From Owenia fusiformis (lineage: Eukaryota; Annelida; Polychaeta; Sabellida; Oweniidae), in NCBI GenBank assembly GCA_903813345.2, contig CAIIXF020000001.1, positions 40,147,366 through 40,211,365 on the forward strand: a stretch of 64,000 bases of DNA. The letters are read 5' to 3'. Of the stretch, positions 37,256 to 48,082 are shown piece by piece. The position numbers and the translations under genes are program-made. How positions within the stretch are numbered: the stretch's first letter is position 1; every line of letters begins with the position of its first letter. The notes beneath the pieces are model-generated. The model was not told the origin of the DNA, did not search any database, and was given only the letters and a program-made list of their open reading frames with translations.

Positions 37256-37261
37256 AATAAA
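37256..37261 (+). terminator. Polyadenylation signal of the small secreted-protein gene
   Basis: AATAAA 50 bp after the stop codon at 37204-37206. Confidence 0.65.
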
Positions 37262-37470
37262 ACATGTAAAAACAGACATTTTCCTGTTCTCTCTTAAGTT
37301 GCGATCTTGAAAGTCAACGACTACATATTATAGGCCTACATGTTACCCCAGGGGAAAAAATTTGCCTCAGATAATGATACTTTTATAACTGTCTGTGTCT
37401 CATGGATGGGCATTGCGGTTCAAATCTAGAACTTTAAACCTATAATACTAATAAATATATATATCGATAT

Positions 37471-37636
37471 AGGGTGTCCCAAAATTGTACCCAAATGAGA
37501 CGTGAACAGAAATAACTTTTCTTTGTCGAAAAGGGCGAATTAGGCTGAACTTTTCCGTTGATCGTAGAAAATTAATTTTTCAATAAGTAGTTATCATCAT
37601 GCCTTGTTTAGCCGAGTACAATTTTTGGGACACCCT
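37471..37636. mobile_element. 166-bp MITE with AGGGTGTCCCAAAA ends
   Basis: AGGGTGTCCCAAAATTGTAC at the left and GTACAATTTTTGGGACACCC plus T at the right are inverted repeats. Its ends share AGGGTGTC with the mariner-type elements at 24065 and 38294, consistent with a non-autonomous relative. Confidence 0.8.
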
Positions 37637-38068
37637 GTATTTTACTACAAACAAAGTTCTTTAACCGTTTAGATGTATCGAACGTGTCTGACATCTATAT
37701 TAGAACTTAAGGTTACCAAATTCCCCATAGTACCCCCAGTGACAGGCTCGATCTAAGTTGGCAGGTACGGGTTTTGCTCCGGGATAAATAATGAAGTTGT
37801 CTCTCTATGTAGGTCATCAACAGTAACTATCAACTCTTTCCTTGAGAAAGTATATAGTCCTCATAAAATAACTCAGGGCTGGTCAGGTTTTCATCATTAC
37901 CAACAAAAAAGACAATATTTTGGCTAATCAGATCAGATTGTCACATTTTTAGGTCAAATGTACCAGAATGTAACAAATTGTGTTCAATTATGATTTGAAA
38001 CTGTTCATAAACTTTTTGTATCTTTTTAAAACGTTTTCAATATTTGCACTAGTTATTGCAGTGTATAC

Positions 38069-38145
38069 TGTCATGGGCGTAGCCGGGGAGGGGGGGGGGG
38101 GTTCGATCCCCGGTTCGATCGCCCCCACCCCCACAAAAAAGAAAG
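38069..38145. repeat. Low-complexity G-rich/C-rich fragment
   Basis: GGGCGTAGCCGGGGAGG, a poly-G run and TTCGATCCCCGG followed by CCCCCACCCCC. It resembles a fragment of a GGGCGTAGC-ended transposon but is too short to assign. Confidence 0.35.
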
Positions 38146-38293
38146 GTAATTTTGACACCCTGTTTAATAGTAGTACGCATTTACCAAAAGGCTATTAGAA
38201 GACATTTAGACAAACCACATATTGCTGCAGTGAGTCCTATCAATCTGTGAGTGCTTGTGGCAATTTGGTAAACTGTGCATGTTTTAGTAATAC

Positions 38294-39215
38294 AGGGTGT
38301 CTCAACAAAAAGGAATTTCTAATTTCTCAAAAATGAATAATGATAGGGACCATTCGCATGTACCATCATTTGCATCCTTCTTCAAAGGACTTCACTTATG
38401 CTTAAATTCATATATACTTGTAAAATACCCTTGCAGCAAGGATGCATCATTTGCGTCATTGCCCTCTTTCATATGGTATCAAGATTTTCTATTTTCCCCC
38501 ACAGATGACTGAGCAATATGATCTTTAGGTAACCATGTCAGAAATGGGTTTGTGCCACTTTCAGCCAACTCAATTCACGATCATAACATAGTGATAAGTA
38601 ACAACAAACATCAGGATTACTCTTTTACTCATTTATTCCAATTAAAGTTACACATATCATAATGATATTTAACACCCCTTTCCAATCCGAATGTCCATTC
38701 AAAGTTGTTTTAAACCCAGTGTCCTTCAACATGAGTCATGACCCCCATTCCTTTCAATGCAAATGTCTGCCCAAGATCTCATCGCACATACTGCATCCCT
38801 GATGATGGTTATCTGTCCCCTAAGATCCTCCACTGCTGCAACAATCCTGGGTCTTAGATCATAACGCCTCTTGGTGATGCTGCGTCGACTTTATCCTTGA
38901 GATAACCCCAAAGGAAGAAGTCACAGGGTGCAAAACCATCCTGGCATAACCGTTTTAATCCCCCATTGTCCAGTCATTCATGAAAGAAAAAGTGGCACAA
39001 CCCCATTTCTGACATGGTCACTTAAATCCCTTAAAGCTCAGTCATCTGTGAAGGAAAATAGACAACTTTGCAGAGGACATCATCCTAACCTATCAGACAT
39101 TCGAGCTGTGAAATGTTCCTAAATTATTATTCCCAGACACTCGAGCTGTGAAATGTTCCTAAATTATTATTCCCATTTGAGGAATAAGCAATTAAATCCT
39201 TTTTTGAGACATCCT
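38294..39215 (-). mobile_element. Degenerate Tc1/mariner-type transposon
   Basis: The left end AGGGTGTCTCAACAAAAAGG matches the inverted right end AGGATGTCTCAAAAAAGG. On the minus strand, around 38690-38920, transposase C-terminal sequence is readable in two frames separated by a frameshift, including DPGLLQQW-like out-of-frame text and an in-frame IVAAVEDLRGQIT segment, preceded by a WGYLKDKV block typical of the region after the last catalytic aspartate. No intact transposase remains. A 41-bp direct duplication lies at about 39097-39175. Confidence 0.7.
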
Positions 39216-39245
39216 GTGTATCACTGAGGTTGATTGTACACCTTC

Positions 39246-39432
39246 TATGGGGTAATGTTGTGTAAAGGGGTAGGATGTCCTATCAAATTATGGTCCTACT
39301 CTCCATTGATTCATATGGTGACCTAAATACAACTCTTTCCTCCATTCTCTTATACGCAATCAGGGTCAGTAAGGGCCGTTAAGAAAGGGGACCATAATCC
39401 CTGAGGGACCATCATTTCTTTCACACCGGGAA
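39246..39432 (-). repeat. Interspersed repeat family R2, copy 2 (inverted)
   Basis: Reverse-complement counterpart of the segment at 23660-23850, with blocks TCCTATCAAATTATGGTCCT, GGGCCGTTAAGAAAGGGGAC and GGGACCATCATTTCTTTCAC. A minus-strand open frame (39350-39700) runs through it and is not considered a gene. Confidence 0.75.
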
Positions 39433-39819
39433 TAAAAATCTTTAATTCTACCTGCCCGGGATTTAATTTAGTCGTTTTTCGTTTAGTGTAACACCTGACA
39501 TATAGTAGATGGCGCTGCAATCGGTGAGAAAATGTTTTATTTCCAGTTTCAATGTTTCCTTTTGTCGAATTGTTAGTGCATTGCATCATTTGTTTCATCG
39601 TTGTGGTTTGTTGTTGATTATATATTGTTTTTCTCAGTAGCGATTGAAATACCGAAGATTCAACATCGCGAGAGATTTTGTACTTTTCTAGATTTTCCAA
39701 ATTATTTTCACATCAGATGAAATCATGATGATGATCTCTTGAGTCTGATCTATGATTTGTCATCAAGAGAGACCCTATCTGTTGCAAGACTTACGCCTGG
39801 CACATCTGTCACCATGTTA

Positions 39820-40140
39820 TTAAGTGTTTTTAAGTTTCGCAAGGATCCTGCCATGACCGTGGTAGTGTTATCGTTATAGCCTGATATAACTGTGACAATG
39901 CTATATTATATTGCATGGCCTGTCATGACTGTCACGTGTGGTAATGTTAAAGGAAGCCTGATGTGACCATAACAATGCTATATTATATTGCATGACCTGT
40001 CATGACCGTGGTAAATGCTATACTGCAAGGCCTGACATGACCGTGGTCTGTGGTAATGTTAAAGCCTGATATGACCGTGACAATGGTTGCAAGGCCTGTC
40101 ATGACCATGGTAATGTTGAAGCCTGATATGACCGTGACAT
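39820..40140 (+). repeat. Degenerate tandem repeat of GCCTG(A/T)(C/T)ATGACCGTG units
   Basis: Repeated GCCTGATATGACCGTGACAA, GCCTGTCATGACCGTGGTAA and TGGTAATGTTAAAGCCTGAT phrases occur at irregular spacing of about 25-60 bp, roughly seven to nine times. Non-coding, upstream of the zinc-finger gene. Confidence 0.75.
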
Positions 40141-40915
40141 ATCAGCCTAAATTTATTTACTGAATGAAACATGACAATGCTAGGAACTGCCTGTTATTGA
40201 CATTTCAAGCTGATGCTAAATTACACCTAGGTGTCCCCAGGGGGCACCTGGATTTATACAGTCATCTTGCACCCTGTAATCAACGAAAGAGTTGGTCTGG
40301 TTTCCAAATCATCAATCATCAAGCTTGACATTAATCATATACTAAAAATATTTTTTGTCAAAAACTATTGCAAAGAAGGTTAGAAAATGAATAAGCGAAG
40401 AGTTGGCACCTAGGTGTACTCTAACAGAACCCCTTATTTCCTCGTTTTTGTGATATTTCACACAAGAAGTGGCGCCTCGCCATTAAAGAATTTTGAAATA
40501 TCCAACTCTATCTAACATCTCAGAGTACACCAGTCATAAGGAAAGCAAACCCCAACTATCCCAACTAGATATTGATGACTGATAAAAAAAAGTTAAAAAA
40601 ATCTCAAATCATATTCCAATATGAAAAGAAATTGTCCAGTTCCCTCTGCCATTCAAGTACCAATATCGCAATACCAAGACCATGGATATTTCCTTCAGAC
40701 TAAGTTATTACAATACAATTGCATATCAAGTCAAGACAGTTTTTATACATAAATTTAATTGTGAGCATTTGTATTAGAAGTTTTGCTATTATGCTAATCT
40801 GAGTTATGTAAGATTATAACAAAAGTGTTTTTCCTGGTTTGTTTAAAACAGTTCTTTTTATTTGCAGGAGTGAACCATACAGCATTCTCTAAAGGTAGTG
40901 TAAACCGGCGATGCC

Positions 40916-43805
40916 ATGGGAAGTGAAGTGAAGAGTGAGATCATGCGAGAAGTCCAGGATGTCATTCTCAAACTATGTACTCAAAAACTCCACTTTGGTG
41001 CCTCTTTAGAGATAGATGGCATTATATGTATATCTCCTGGGGACAGTTTACCAGAGATCGTGATCAAAATACATAGAACAGTGGTCAAACCAAAAAATAA
41101 TGACAGAGACCTGGGCTACAAATACCCAAACTACTATAGCGATATATCTACAGCTGGTGCTACTGAATGGTCACATGGAGACCAGGATTTTGAACCAACC
41201 AATCAGAGTACACTAGGCACACATAAATGGCCAATAACAGGAATTACACGACAAAGAAAATCCAGGCCATCGTCTATCAGAAAAAACTATAACCCAATGA
41301 TTGAGACTATAACCAAACCAGATATGAATGTAACAGAAGACGATCTAAGTCTTGTAACAGGTGAACATACTGACAAAGAATATGGTGAAGATTCAGCTGC
41401 TAAACTACAACCAGAAGAGCATGCCACTCCTGCAAATGAACTAGCCACTGAAGAGGAACATCATCAGTTGGAACAAACAATGCCAATTAAACAAGAAGGT
41501 GATTTTTGTATTGTGAATGTTTACAGTTAAATCAATAGTCATATTTAATAAACATTTAGTGGAATTATTCATTTTTTTGAAGTGAAATAAAAATCCAACA
41601 TTACATTACAATAATAAATCTATTTACAGTTACAATAATGTGACAGTGTCCATATTCCTAGATCTCAGTCATAACATAAACTTGATGGGGGCTACTGAAC
41701 TACCATCCACTCATAATGGGGGCCATTACCATTACCATTACCATATTGATCAAATTTGTTGATTGAGAGATGGGAAAGTATAAGTTCACACTATCACTCT
41801 CACACTATTTATCAATAAGGGATCATATCAAAAGATTTGCACTTAATTCAACATAATATGAGTATTTCAATGACTGCTAGTCCACCTCAACATATGTTTC
41901 AAAACACATTTTTTTATAAAAACTTTAAAATTAAGGGTAATGGTAATCTAAAGTGATTTTCGGTAAACAAAACATCGCTTCACCACTTACACAAGAAACA
42001 AAAATATTACATGTAGAAATAAGTGCAAAAAGAGAGGGACGTTACTGTCAAGTGTAATCCAATTGGGAAAATACATGAATTACATTAAGATCTAAAAACA
42101 TTTCCTATAGGTGCTGAAGATATTAGAGAAAGGGTGGAATATAATGATGGGCCAGCCATGAAGTATGTGAAACAAGAACAACCCTCTGTTAGTGATGAAG
42201 AGGTTCAAGAGACTCAGCAATCAAACAACATGGCAGGTATGGATCTATTTTAACTCAATGCACATTGAGCCTATCATTCAGTCAGTGTAATGAAAGTCAT
42301 TGAGGAGCTGAGTCAAAATGAGAAAGTCTTGGCACACAAAAATAATTACATATAGCCTGAAATCACCATACATATTGTGTAGTCTCCATTACATGATATG
42401 ATCTTTTGTCGTGTGTCATGACTATTTAAATAGCTGCAAAATGAGACATACATTTTGGCACAGCCACTATTGAGGTTATGATTACTTTTGAGTTTTGAAT
42501 ACTTTATTTAAGAGAGGTCATAGTATTATTGTTTTAATATTAATCACTCCCCTTCGGTTTCCTACATGGTGTTTATTTCAAATTTTTAAAGAAATCTAAA
42601 TGATTTTTAAAGCAATTGTATAACTTGATAATTCAGCCAATGCATGGATGGATACTTAAAGTCGGGCATCTCTCCGAAACGCAATCTTAGGTTGTTCCCG
42701 GGGTCCCTGGTAATATTTTGTGCTTTAATGAGAAAATTTATAATAATGAACAAATGGAGCAAATACTGTGAAGAAATACTCACGATAAAGATGTTATTTT
42801 GACAATTGTTCATTCAATTGCTCAGAGGTTCGCCGGTAAACAAATTTCTTCGAAGATTTCTAAATTTAGAATGTCACATGACTAACTAAAAAGAAGGCCC
42901 CTTAAATCACATACTCATATAACCAATGTCTGGTTAGTACAGTGGCAGAATCCTCGCCTGCACTTTGACGGTCCGGGTTCGAATCCCGGCACAGCCTTTT
43001 TTTATTTTTTAAGTTAATGGTTATGCTTTGATTTTACGCTTAAAAAACGTTTATATCTACGTCAAATTTATATTTAAGCATTTATTATCTCTTCAGTCTT
43101 ATGAAAATGGAAAAATAATTTATGTTCACATATTGCGTTTTGGAGAGATGTATAGGTTTAATGTATTACATGTTGAATTTACAAATCTACTGCAATTTCA
43201 AATCACATGGATGTGTTACATTCATTACGAAATTGACACTTTTGTAATATATAGTCTCTCACTGTGACATTCCCTTTGCGATGCACTGACCTTGGTGTTT
43301 GATTATTTTTGCAGTATTTCCCAATCAGTGCATGGTAGAGGGAACGTCACCAACAGAGAGCGCTTCGAACAGATTCTCACAACTTGATGGAGACGCGTTT
43401 TATGTTCACCAATCATGGGAAGATACTGTTAAATTAAACCCTGATACTGATACCAGTGTAATAGACTACACAGCTAAACAGACAGTAGACAATGAAATGA
43501 ACAATGTAGTAGACAATATGGCCAATCCACTGAAAACACAATCCAAACCAATCTTCTCACATTTTAAGCTGCTGTCAAATTCAAAAGTTTCTCCAAGAAA
43601 ACTGAAGCAATTCAAATGTAGTATTTGTTCGAAATCGTTCACCACAAGGTCTCATAAATATCGTCATGAAAGTGAGATACATTTAGAGCCAGATAAGAAG
43701 TTTGCCACATGTAATATTTGTGGTAAAAAGATTCATAAAAGGGCATTACCATTACATAAAGCAAACAAGCATGGTATTACACAATCCGATGGTGATAAGA
43801 TGTAG
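40916..43805 (+). CDS. C2H2 zinc-finger protein, isoform A
   Basis: Probable nuclear DNA-binding regulator of 399 aa. Exons: 40916-41498 (583 nt), 42111-42236 (126 nt), 43315-43805 (491 nt), with junction phases 1 and 1. The start has a strong context (GCCATGG). A short upstream ATG at 40911 opens a six-codon frame overlapping the start. The N-terminal 60 residues (KSEIMREVQDVILKLC, LEIDGIICISPGDSLPEIVI) look like a folded domain that I do not recognise. The middle is acidic and contains IKQE and VKQE, which fit SUMO-acceptor consensus. The last exon carries two fingers: C-x2-C-x12-H-x4-H beginning FKCSICSKSF, and C-x2-C-x11-H-x4-H beginning ATCNICGKKI. An upstream 5'UTR exon is expected, because acceptor TTTGCAG lies at 40861-40867. 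The target is unknown. Confidence 0.85.
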
Positions 43806-45859
43806 CTAATTCAAACAGTTTTATTGGGCTAATTGTACACATTTATGATGAATCAGTTATGGAAGGGAAGAACAATTGTAATATTTGTAATTAATTGACC
43901 AATGTTTTCTTTACTATACCGAATGTATCACTGAAGATATAAGGTATTTTTCCAAATGCTGCAGTTATTTTAGATTAAAGAAAGATTCTTCATAATATGA
44001 AATCTGGCTTGGGGAAAAAAGAAAAGATATTTTGTTATCTCGCTGTCATGTTTCTCATGCGATTGGTTGAAGACAGTTCACATGACAAAGAATATGGCAT
44101 GGTATTTCCTGTAATGTTTACTTTCTATTTGCAGACACAAGAACCTTGCTATATTGAATATTTCATATACTCTGTTCTTAATGTTCCAATTTATAAATGA
44201 AGCCCATTCAATATACATGTTTATATCGTCTTGTCCAAGGATTCTACTTCTTCCCAGTGAATAATGCCAGGCAATATTTTTGATATTGAAAAAAACATAT
44301 TATCCCTCCTAATACCTCTCATGAAATGGTATCCACCTGCCAATCTCTCTCGCGAAAATGGAATTCACCTCGTAGGAGTTTCTGCCAAGCAACACTTTTT
44401 TATTCATTCATTTGGATCAGTTTATGTTAAAATGATGTTTTCGAAACAAAGTTGAAAATAGAGAGATTTGGAAAACTCAATAGTGTTCAGCCATGTAAGC
44501 CATTAAACACAAGGGAATTGTAATGTCATCATTATGCTCTGACACAGATAGTCAAAGAAATCTGAGCAATAAGCTAATGTGTTTGGTCCTTGTAATGTGT
44601 ATCATATTGTTGAATTTCTGAAGATAAAAAGCTTTTTTGAAATTGTCAAATGCACTGATATTGTGTACATCAGAGACACATAAAAAGTACATATTATTTG
44701 TGATTTGTCTCTGTGTACATTTGTGAATTAATTCTTTGTTATTTAGTTCTATTTATATTGAGCATTATGATCAATTTGAGACACAGTGTAGGTCTACAGC
44801 TCTATGATAATTTACACTACAGAACTGTATGTGCTGTACATAACTAGTACATTGTAATATACATCATATCCATATGAAATTTATTATATATTTTAAGAGG
44901 AATTTATTCCATAATTTTATACTCATGGCTTACGTTACATTGATTTCAATATTGGATCATTTATATTTCTCATTGTGCCATTATGTTTCACTGTGCAATC
45001 TTTTTCATTATTATTCATTAGGTATTTCATGCTTTCATATAGCCTTGTTATACAGTTGCAATAGAATATACAATATATACACTGATATTTGTTTACACTA
45101 TTTAGATAGTTAATGCTATTTGACATACTTCACTTGTATTCTAATAAATGTAGATAATATGATATAGTATGAAATAAGAAATATATTATATGAAAACTTA
45201 TGAAAAAATTTTGTCTTGTAGAGTGAAATGTAGTACAGATTAAGCCCTGCATTAATATATATTTGATGATTTCTAATTTTTCTTCAGCAACTTTAAGAAT
45301 TCCCAAAGTGCCAATGAGAAGCATACTTGGAGGTAAACGGTCGCCAAAACAGTATTATCCACACTGCACTAAGACATCGCAAATTGAGAGTGTCCAAGAA
45401 TCAAGTGCAAACTACACAGTTGTGCACCAAACTGTTCAAGCTGTTGACCTGCGTACCATAAGTGACTTAAGTGTACCCCTTGATCATATTAAACCCACTG
45501 ACAACCTCAAAGCTCTATCCATTGATAGTTTAAAATCTGAGGAGAGTATAGATGGGGCTACTGGTAATGAGGATGATGAACATGATATGATTGGACAAAA
45601 CAGACTTCAGCATATCAATCAGAGTTGGTCATTTTGGGCAAGTAAAGGTAAATCGAGAAGCAAGGCTGGTGACTCGGATAGAGTGACATGTGAAATCTGT
45701 GGTAAATCTTTCAAAACTGTATATTTTCTAAAGACTCATACAGAAGAACAACATGGCAATAGAGCGGAAAAAGATGTTGAATGTGATATCTGTCATAAAA
45801 AATTTCATAAGAGATGGCTGAAGAAACATCGGGAAAAAGTCCACAATACACTTGATTGA
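40916..45859 (+). CDS. C2H2 zinc-finger protein, isoform B (alternative last exon)
   Basis: Shares exons 40916-41498 and 42111-42236 with isoform A but ends with 45288-45859 instead of 43315-43805, giving 426 aa. The alternative exon starts after TTCTTCAG in the same phase, so either terminal exon can be joined. It has its own finger pair with identical spacing: C-x2-C-x12-H-x4-H (VTCEICGKSF) and C-x2-C-x11-H-x4-H (VECDICHKKFHKR). The second finger resembles its isoform-A counterpart (CGKKIHKR against CHKKFHKR), which indicates duplication of an ancestral terminal exon. Alternatively, 45288-45859 could belong to a separate gene whose first exons were not found, but no such exons are evident between 43.8 and 45.3 kb. 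Confidence 0.75.
41547..41552 (+). terminator. Intronic polyadenylation signal in the zinc-finger gene
   Basis: AATAAA lies 17 bp after the stop (41528-41530) that is reached if the first intron is not spliced. Use of it would yield a 204-aa protein lacking fingers. Confidence 0.4.
42924..43003 (+). repeat. tRNA-like sequence, probable SINE head or tRNA pseudogene
   Basis: Has an A-box-like TGGTTAGTACAGTGG, a CTCGCCTG segment as in glycine tRNAs, a B-box GGTTCGAATCC with a good T stem (CCGGG/CCCGG), then ACAGCC and a run of seven T, a Pol III terminator. The acceptor and anticodon stems do not pair, so it is not a working tRNA. It lies in the intron between zinc-finger exons 2 and 3A. Confidence 0.6.
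45143..45148 (+). terminator. Candidate polyadenylation signal for zinc-finger isoform A
   Basis: AATAAA between the two alternative terminal exons, 140 bp before exon 3B. It would end transcripts that use exon 3A. Confidence 0.4.
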
Positions 45860-45912
45860 GAAGAAAAATGTCATGGTTACAAGAAACCAGGTCATGTATC
45901 AATATTCCTTTT

Positions 45913-46215
45913 TATGTCACCACCAAAAAGTGGTGACATATTGTTATAGTCTCCAACTTTTTGTGGACAGCATTTGGCAGTTGATGTTCGGCCAGTTGGT
46001 GATTGGCATTTGGTGTCTGTAACAAATGGTAGGTGGTTACATTTAGAATGTTATGTCACTACCAAGAAAGGGTGACAAGTTGTAATAGTCATCATCTTAT
46101 GTGAATGGCTTTTAGTGTAAGCATTTGTAACAAGTTGTTACACTTTTGTAGTAATTTACAGTCAGGTAATAACATACCTGGTGGTGACATTTTATCACGT
46201 TAATGCCTTGTTTAA
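45913..46215 (+). repeat. Interspersed repeat family R1, copy 3 (two partial units)
   Basis: Starts TGTCACCACCAAAAAGTGG and includes TAGTCTCCAACTTTTTGTGG and TGTCTGTAACAAATGG. A second partial unit begins near 46053 (TGTCACTACCAAGAAAGG), and the segment ends GTGGTGACATTTTATCACGT, TAATGCC. It directly follows the isoform-B stop codon, so it is probably transcribed in that 3'UTR. Confidence 0.75.
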
Positions 46216-46982
46216 AAACTGTTCATACAGTTGGGAAAGACAAAAACAGCTATTGTTACAATAATATAATTTATATTAGATAAAGGAGGTCTGAGCCTTT
46301 ATTAAATTAGCCTTGCAAAAAATTGATATTTTAATCCAGCCCCATTCTCTATTAGTTGTGTTCTGTGAATATACGGGGTCCCAATGGGTTAATCTTAATT
46401 CCACTTTGTCACAAATAAGAATATTGTCAGTTTGTCCCATATCACATTTAATACAACAGAAAGAAAGGTACATTGTATTATTTGGTGCAAACCTCTTACA
46501 ACAAGCTCTGAAAATGATTTCCAATTTATGTCACTTTGATGTCACTTGTTTGAGTTGATATTTCCTGTTGTCTTCACTATAGTCATTGTTACCAATAGAT
46601 GATAAATTGTTGTTTTGAATATGTTGCATTTTATCTTCAGGATATATTTTGCAATATTGCAATTGCATTAAATGTATAGTAAAACTTGTAATGTGGAACA
46701 CCTCTGAAAGTGGGACCTTAAGTTTAACACTTTAAGACCTGCCAGTCATTTGCTAAATATGAAATTAAGTAAGTTAAGTGGAACACCTCCCAAGTGGAAT
46801 CAAAATTGTTCCTCAAAAGTGTTCCACTTCAGTTTTACTGAGTTTAATTCTCATTGAAAGTGGAGACAAAATTGTTATTGCACGTGTAAAAATATAGTAA
46901 ATATTTCAGTGTTGTTGTGATATTTTACGATACTTTACAGAAGTTTGAAGGTTCCTAGGTGAGGTAATTTTTTGAAATGTGC

Positions 46983-47046
46983 AATAAAGTTTTAATTGTA
47001 ACTTGAAGCTCGTGAAATGTGCTTCTGTAGCAATAACACCAATAAA
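46983..47046 (+). terminator. Candidate polyadenylation signals for zinc-finger isoform B
   Basis: AATAAA at 46983-46988 and again at 47041-47046, about 1.1 kb after the isoform-B stop. Confidence 0.4.
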
Positions 47047-47889
47047 GAAATATGAGAATTTTTAAGATTTCTTTAACCAAATGAATGAATTATTATACGT
47101 ACTACTACATTTTTACTACATTTTTACAATTGTGTGTCTTTTATTAATGCACACTTTTAGATTATTTTTAGATTTCAAGTTTTGAAGACTAATGGTACAA
47201 TATTCTAGATATGTTCAATACTATCAAATAATGTGCAACTCAGTTGAGAATGTTGTCAAAAACAATTCTAGATATCATAGTAATAAAATGAAATGTACTG
47301 AAGTGGAATGTAATGTTATTCTTTTCATCTGTTCCTCAATATTTCTATTCATGATATGTGTAAAGTGTTCCATGATACAATTATGCATTATATGTGTTCC
47401 TTGCCACAATAGAACAAATGTGTCTATGGCATGACATAAGTGTCAATGTGTCCATGTTTAATACCACAAACTTTGATTCCATACAAATAAAACTCACACG
47501 GGTTGAAGCAAAAATAAATTGTCATCATTTTGTGTGAATTAAAAAAACAAAAATCGGCTACAGATTATCTTGTCTGGTGTAATCTCTCTAGATATTTTAA
47601 GACAAAGCAAGCATTATCTAATTTTTAACAGCATACTGAAATTTTGTTGAATAAGACAGAGGACATTCTTTTTAGACCAAATACCTCCACCACTGATTGT
47701 TTCCCCAAGAGGAAAGCCACATTTCAAAAAGTATTGAACACAAAATTCCACAGAATTTAGTCATTTTTATATCTGTTCCATCAACATTGGTGGGAAATTT
47801 AAAAAAACTGCTATTCCTATGTGTATGTACATTTTATATCCATCTTCACTTAATAAAAATTGTTAATTCATCAGACAATATATTATCAC

Positions 47890-48082
47890 CAGCGGATCTT
47901 GAGGGGGCGTGGAGGGGTGCACTCTCTGAAATTGGTCAGAATGCACCAAATGATATTCAATTTTCGAAATTTTCTTGGGGAAAAACGCCCCAGACTCCCC
48001 TATTCATGCTCTTGTTCGCTACTTCGCTCACAGTTATTATCAAACACCCCCCCCCTAACACAAAATCCTGGATCTGCCCTTG
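47890..48082. mobile_element. 193-bp MITE-like element with GGATC-containing ends
   Basis: Left CAGCGGATCTTGAGGGGGCG and right, in reverse complement, CAAGGGCAGATCCAGGATTT share a CA-G-G-GATC pattern. The interior ends in a C-rich run. This resembles common hAT-type non-autonomous elements, but arm identity is modest. Confidence 0.5.

Noticed and set aside
39350-39700. Minus-strand 116-codon frame
   Set aside because: Its C-terminal half is the R2 repeat and the rest has no family signal or splice partner.
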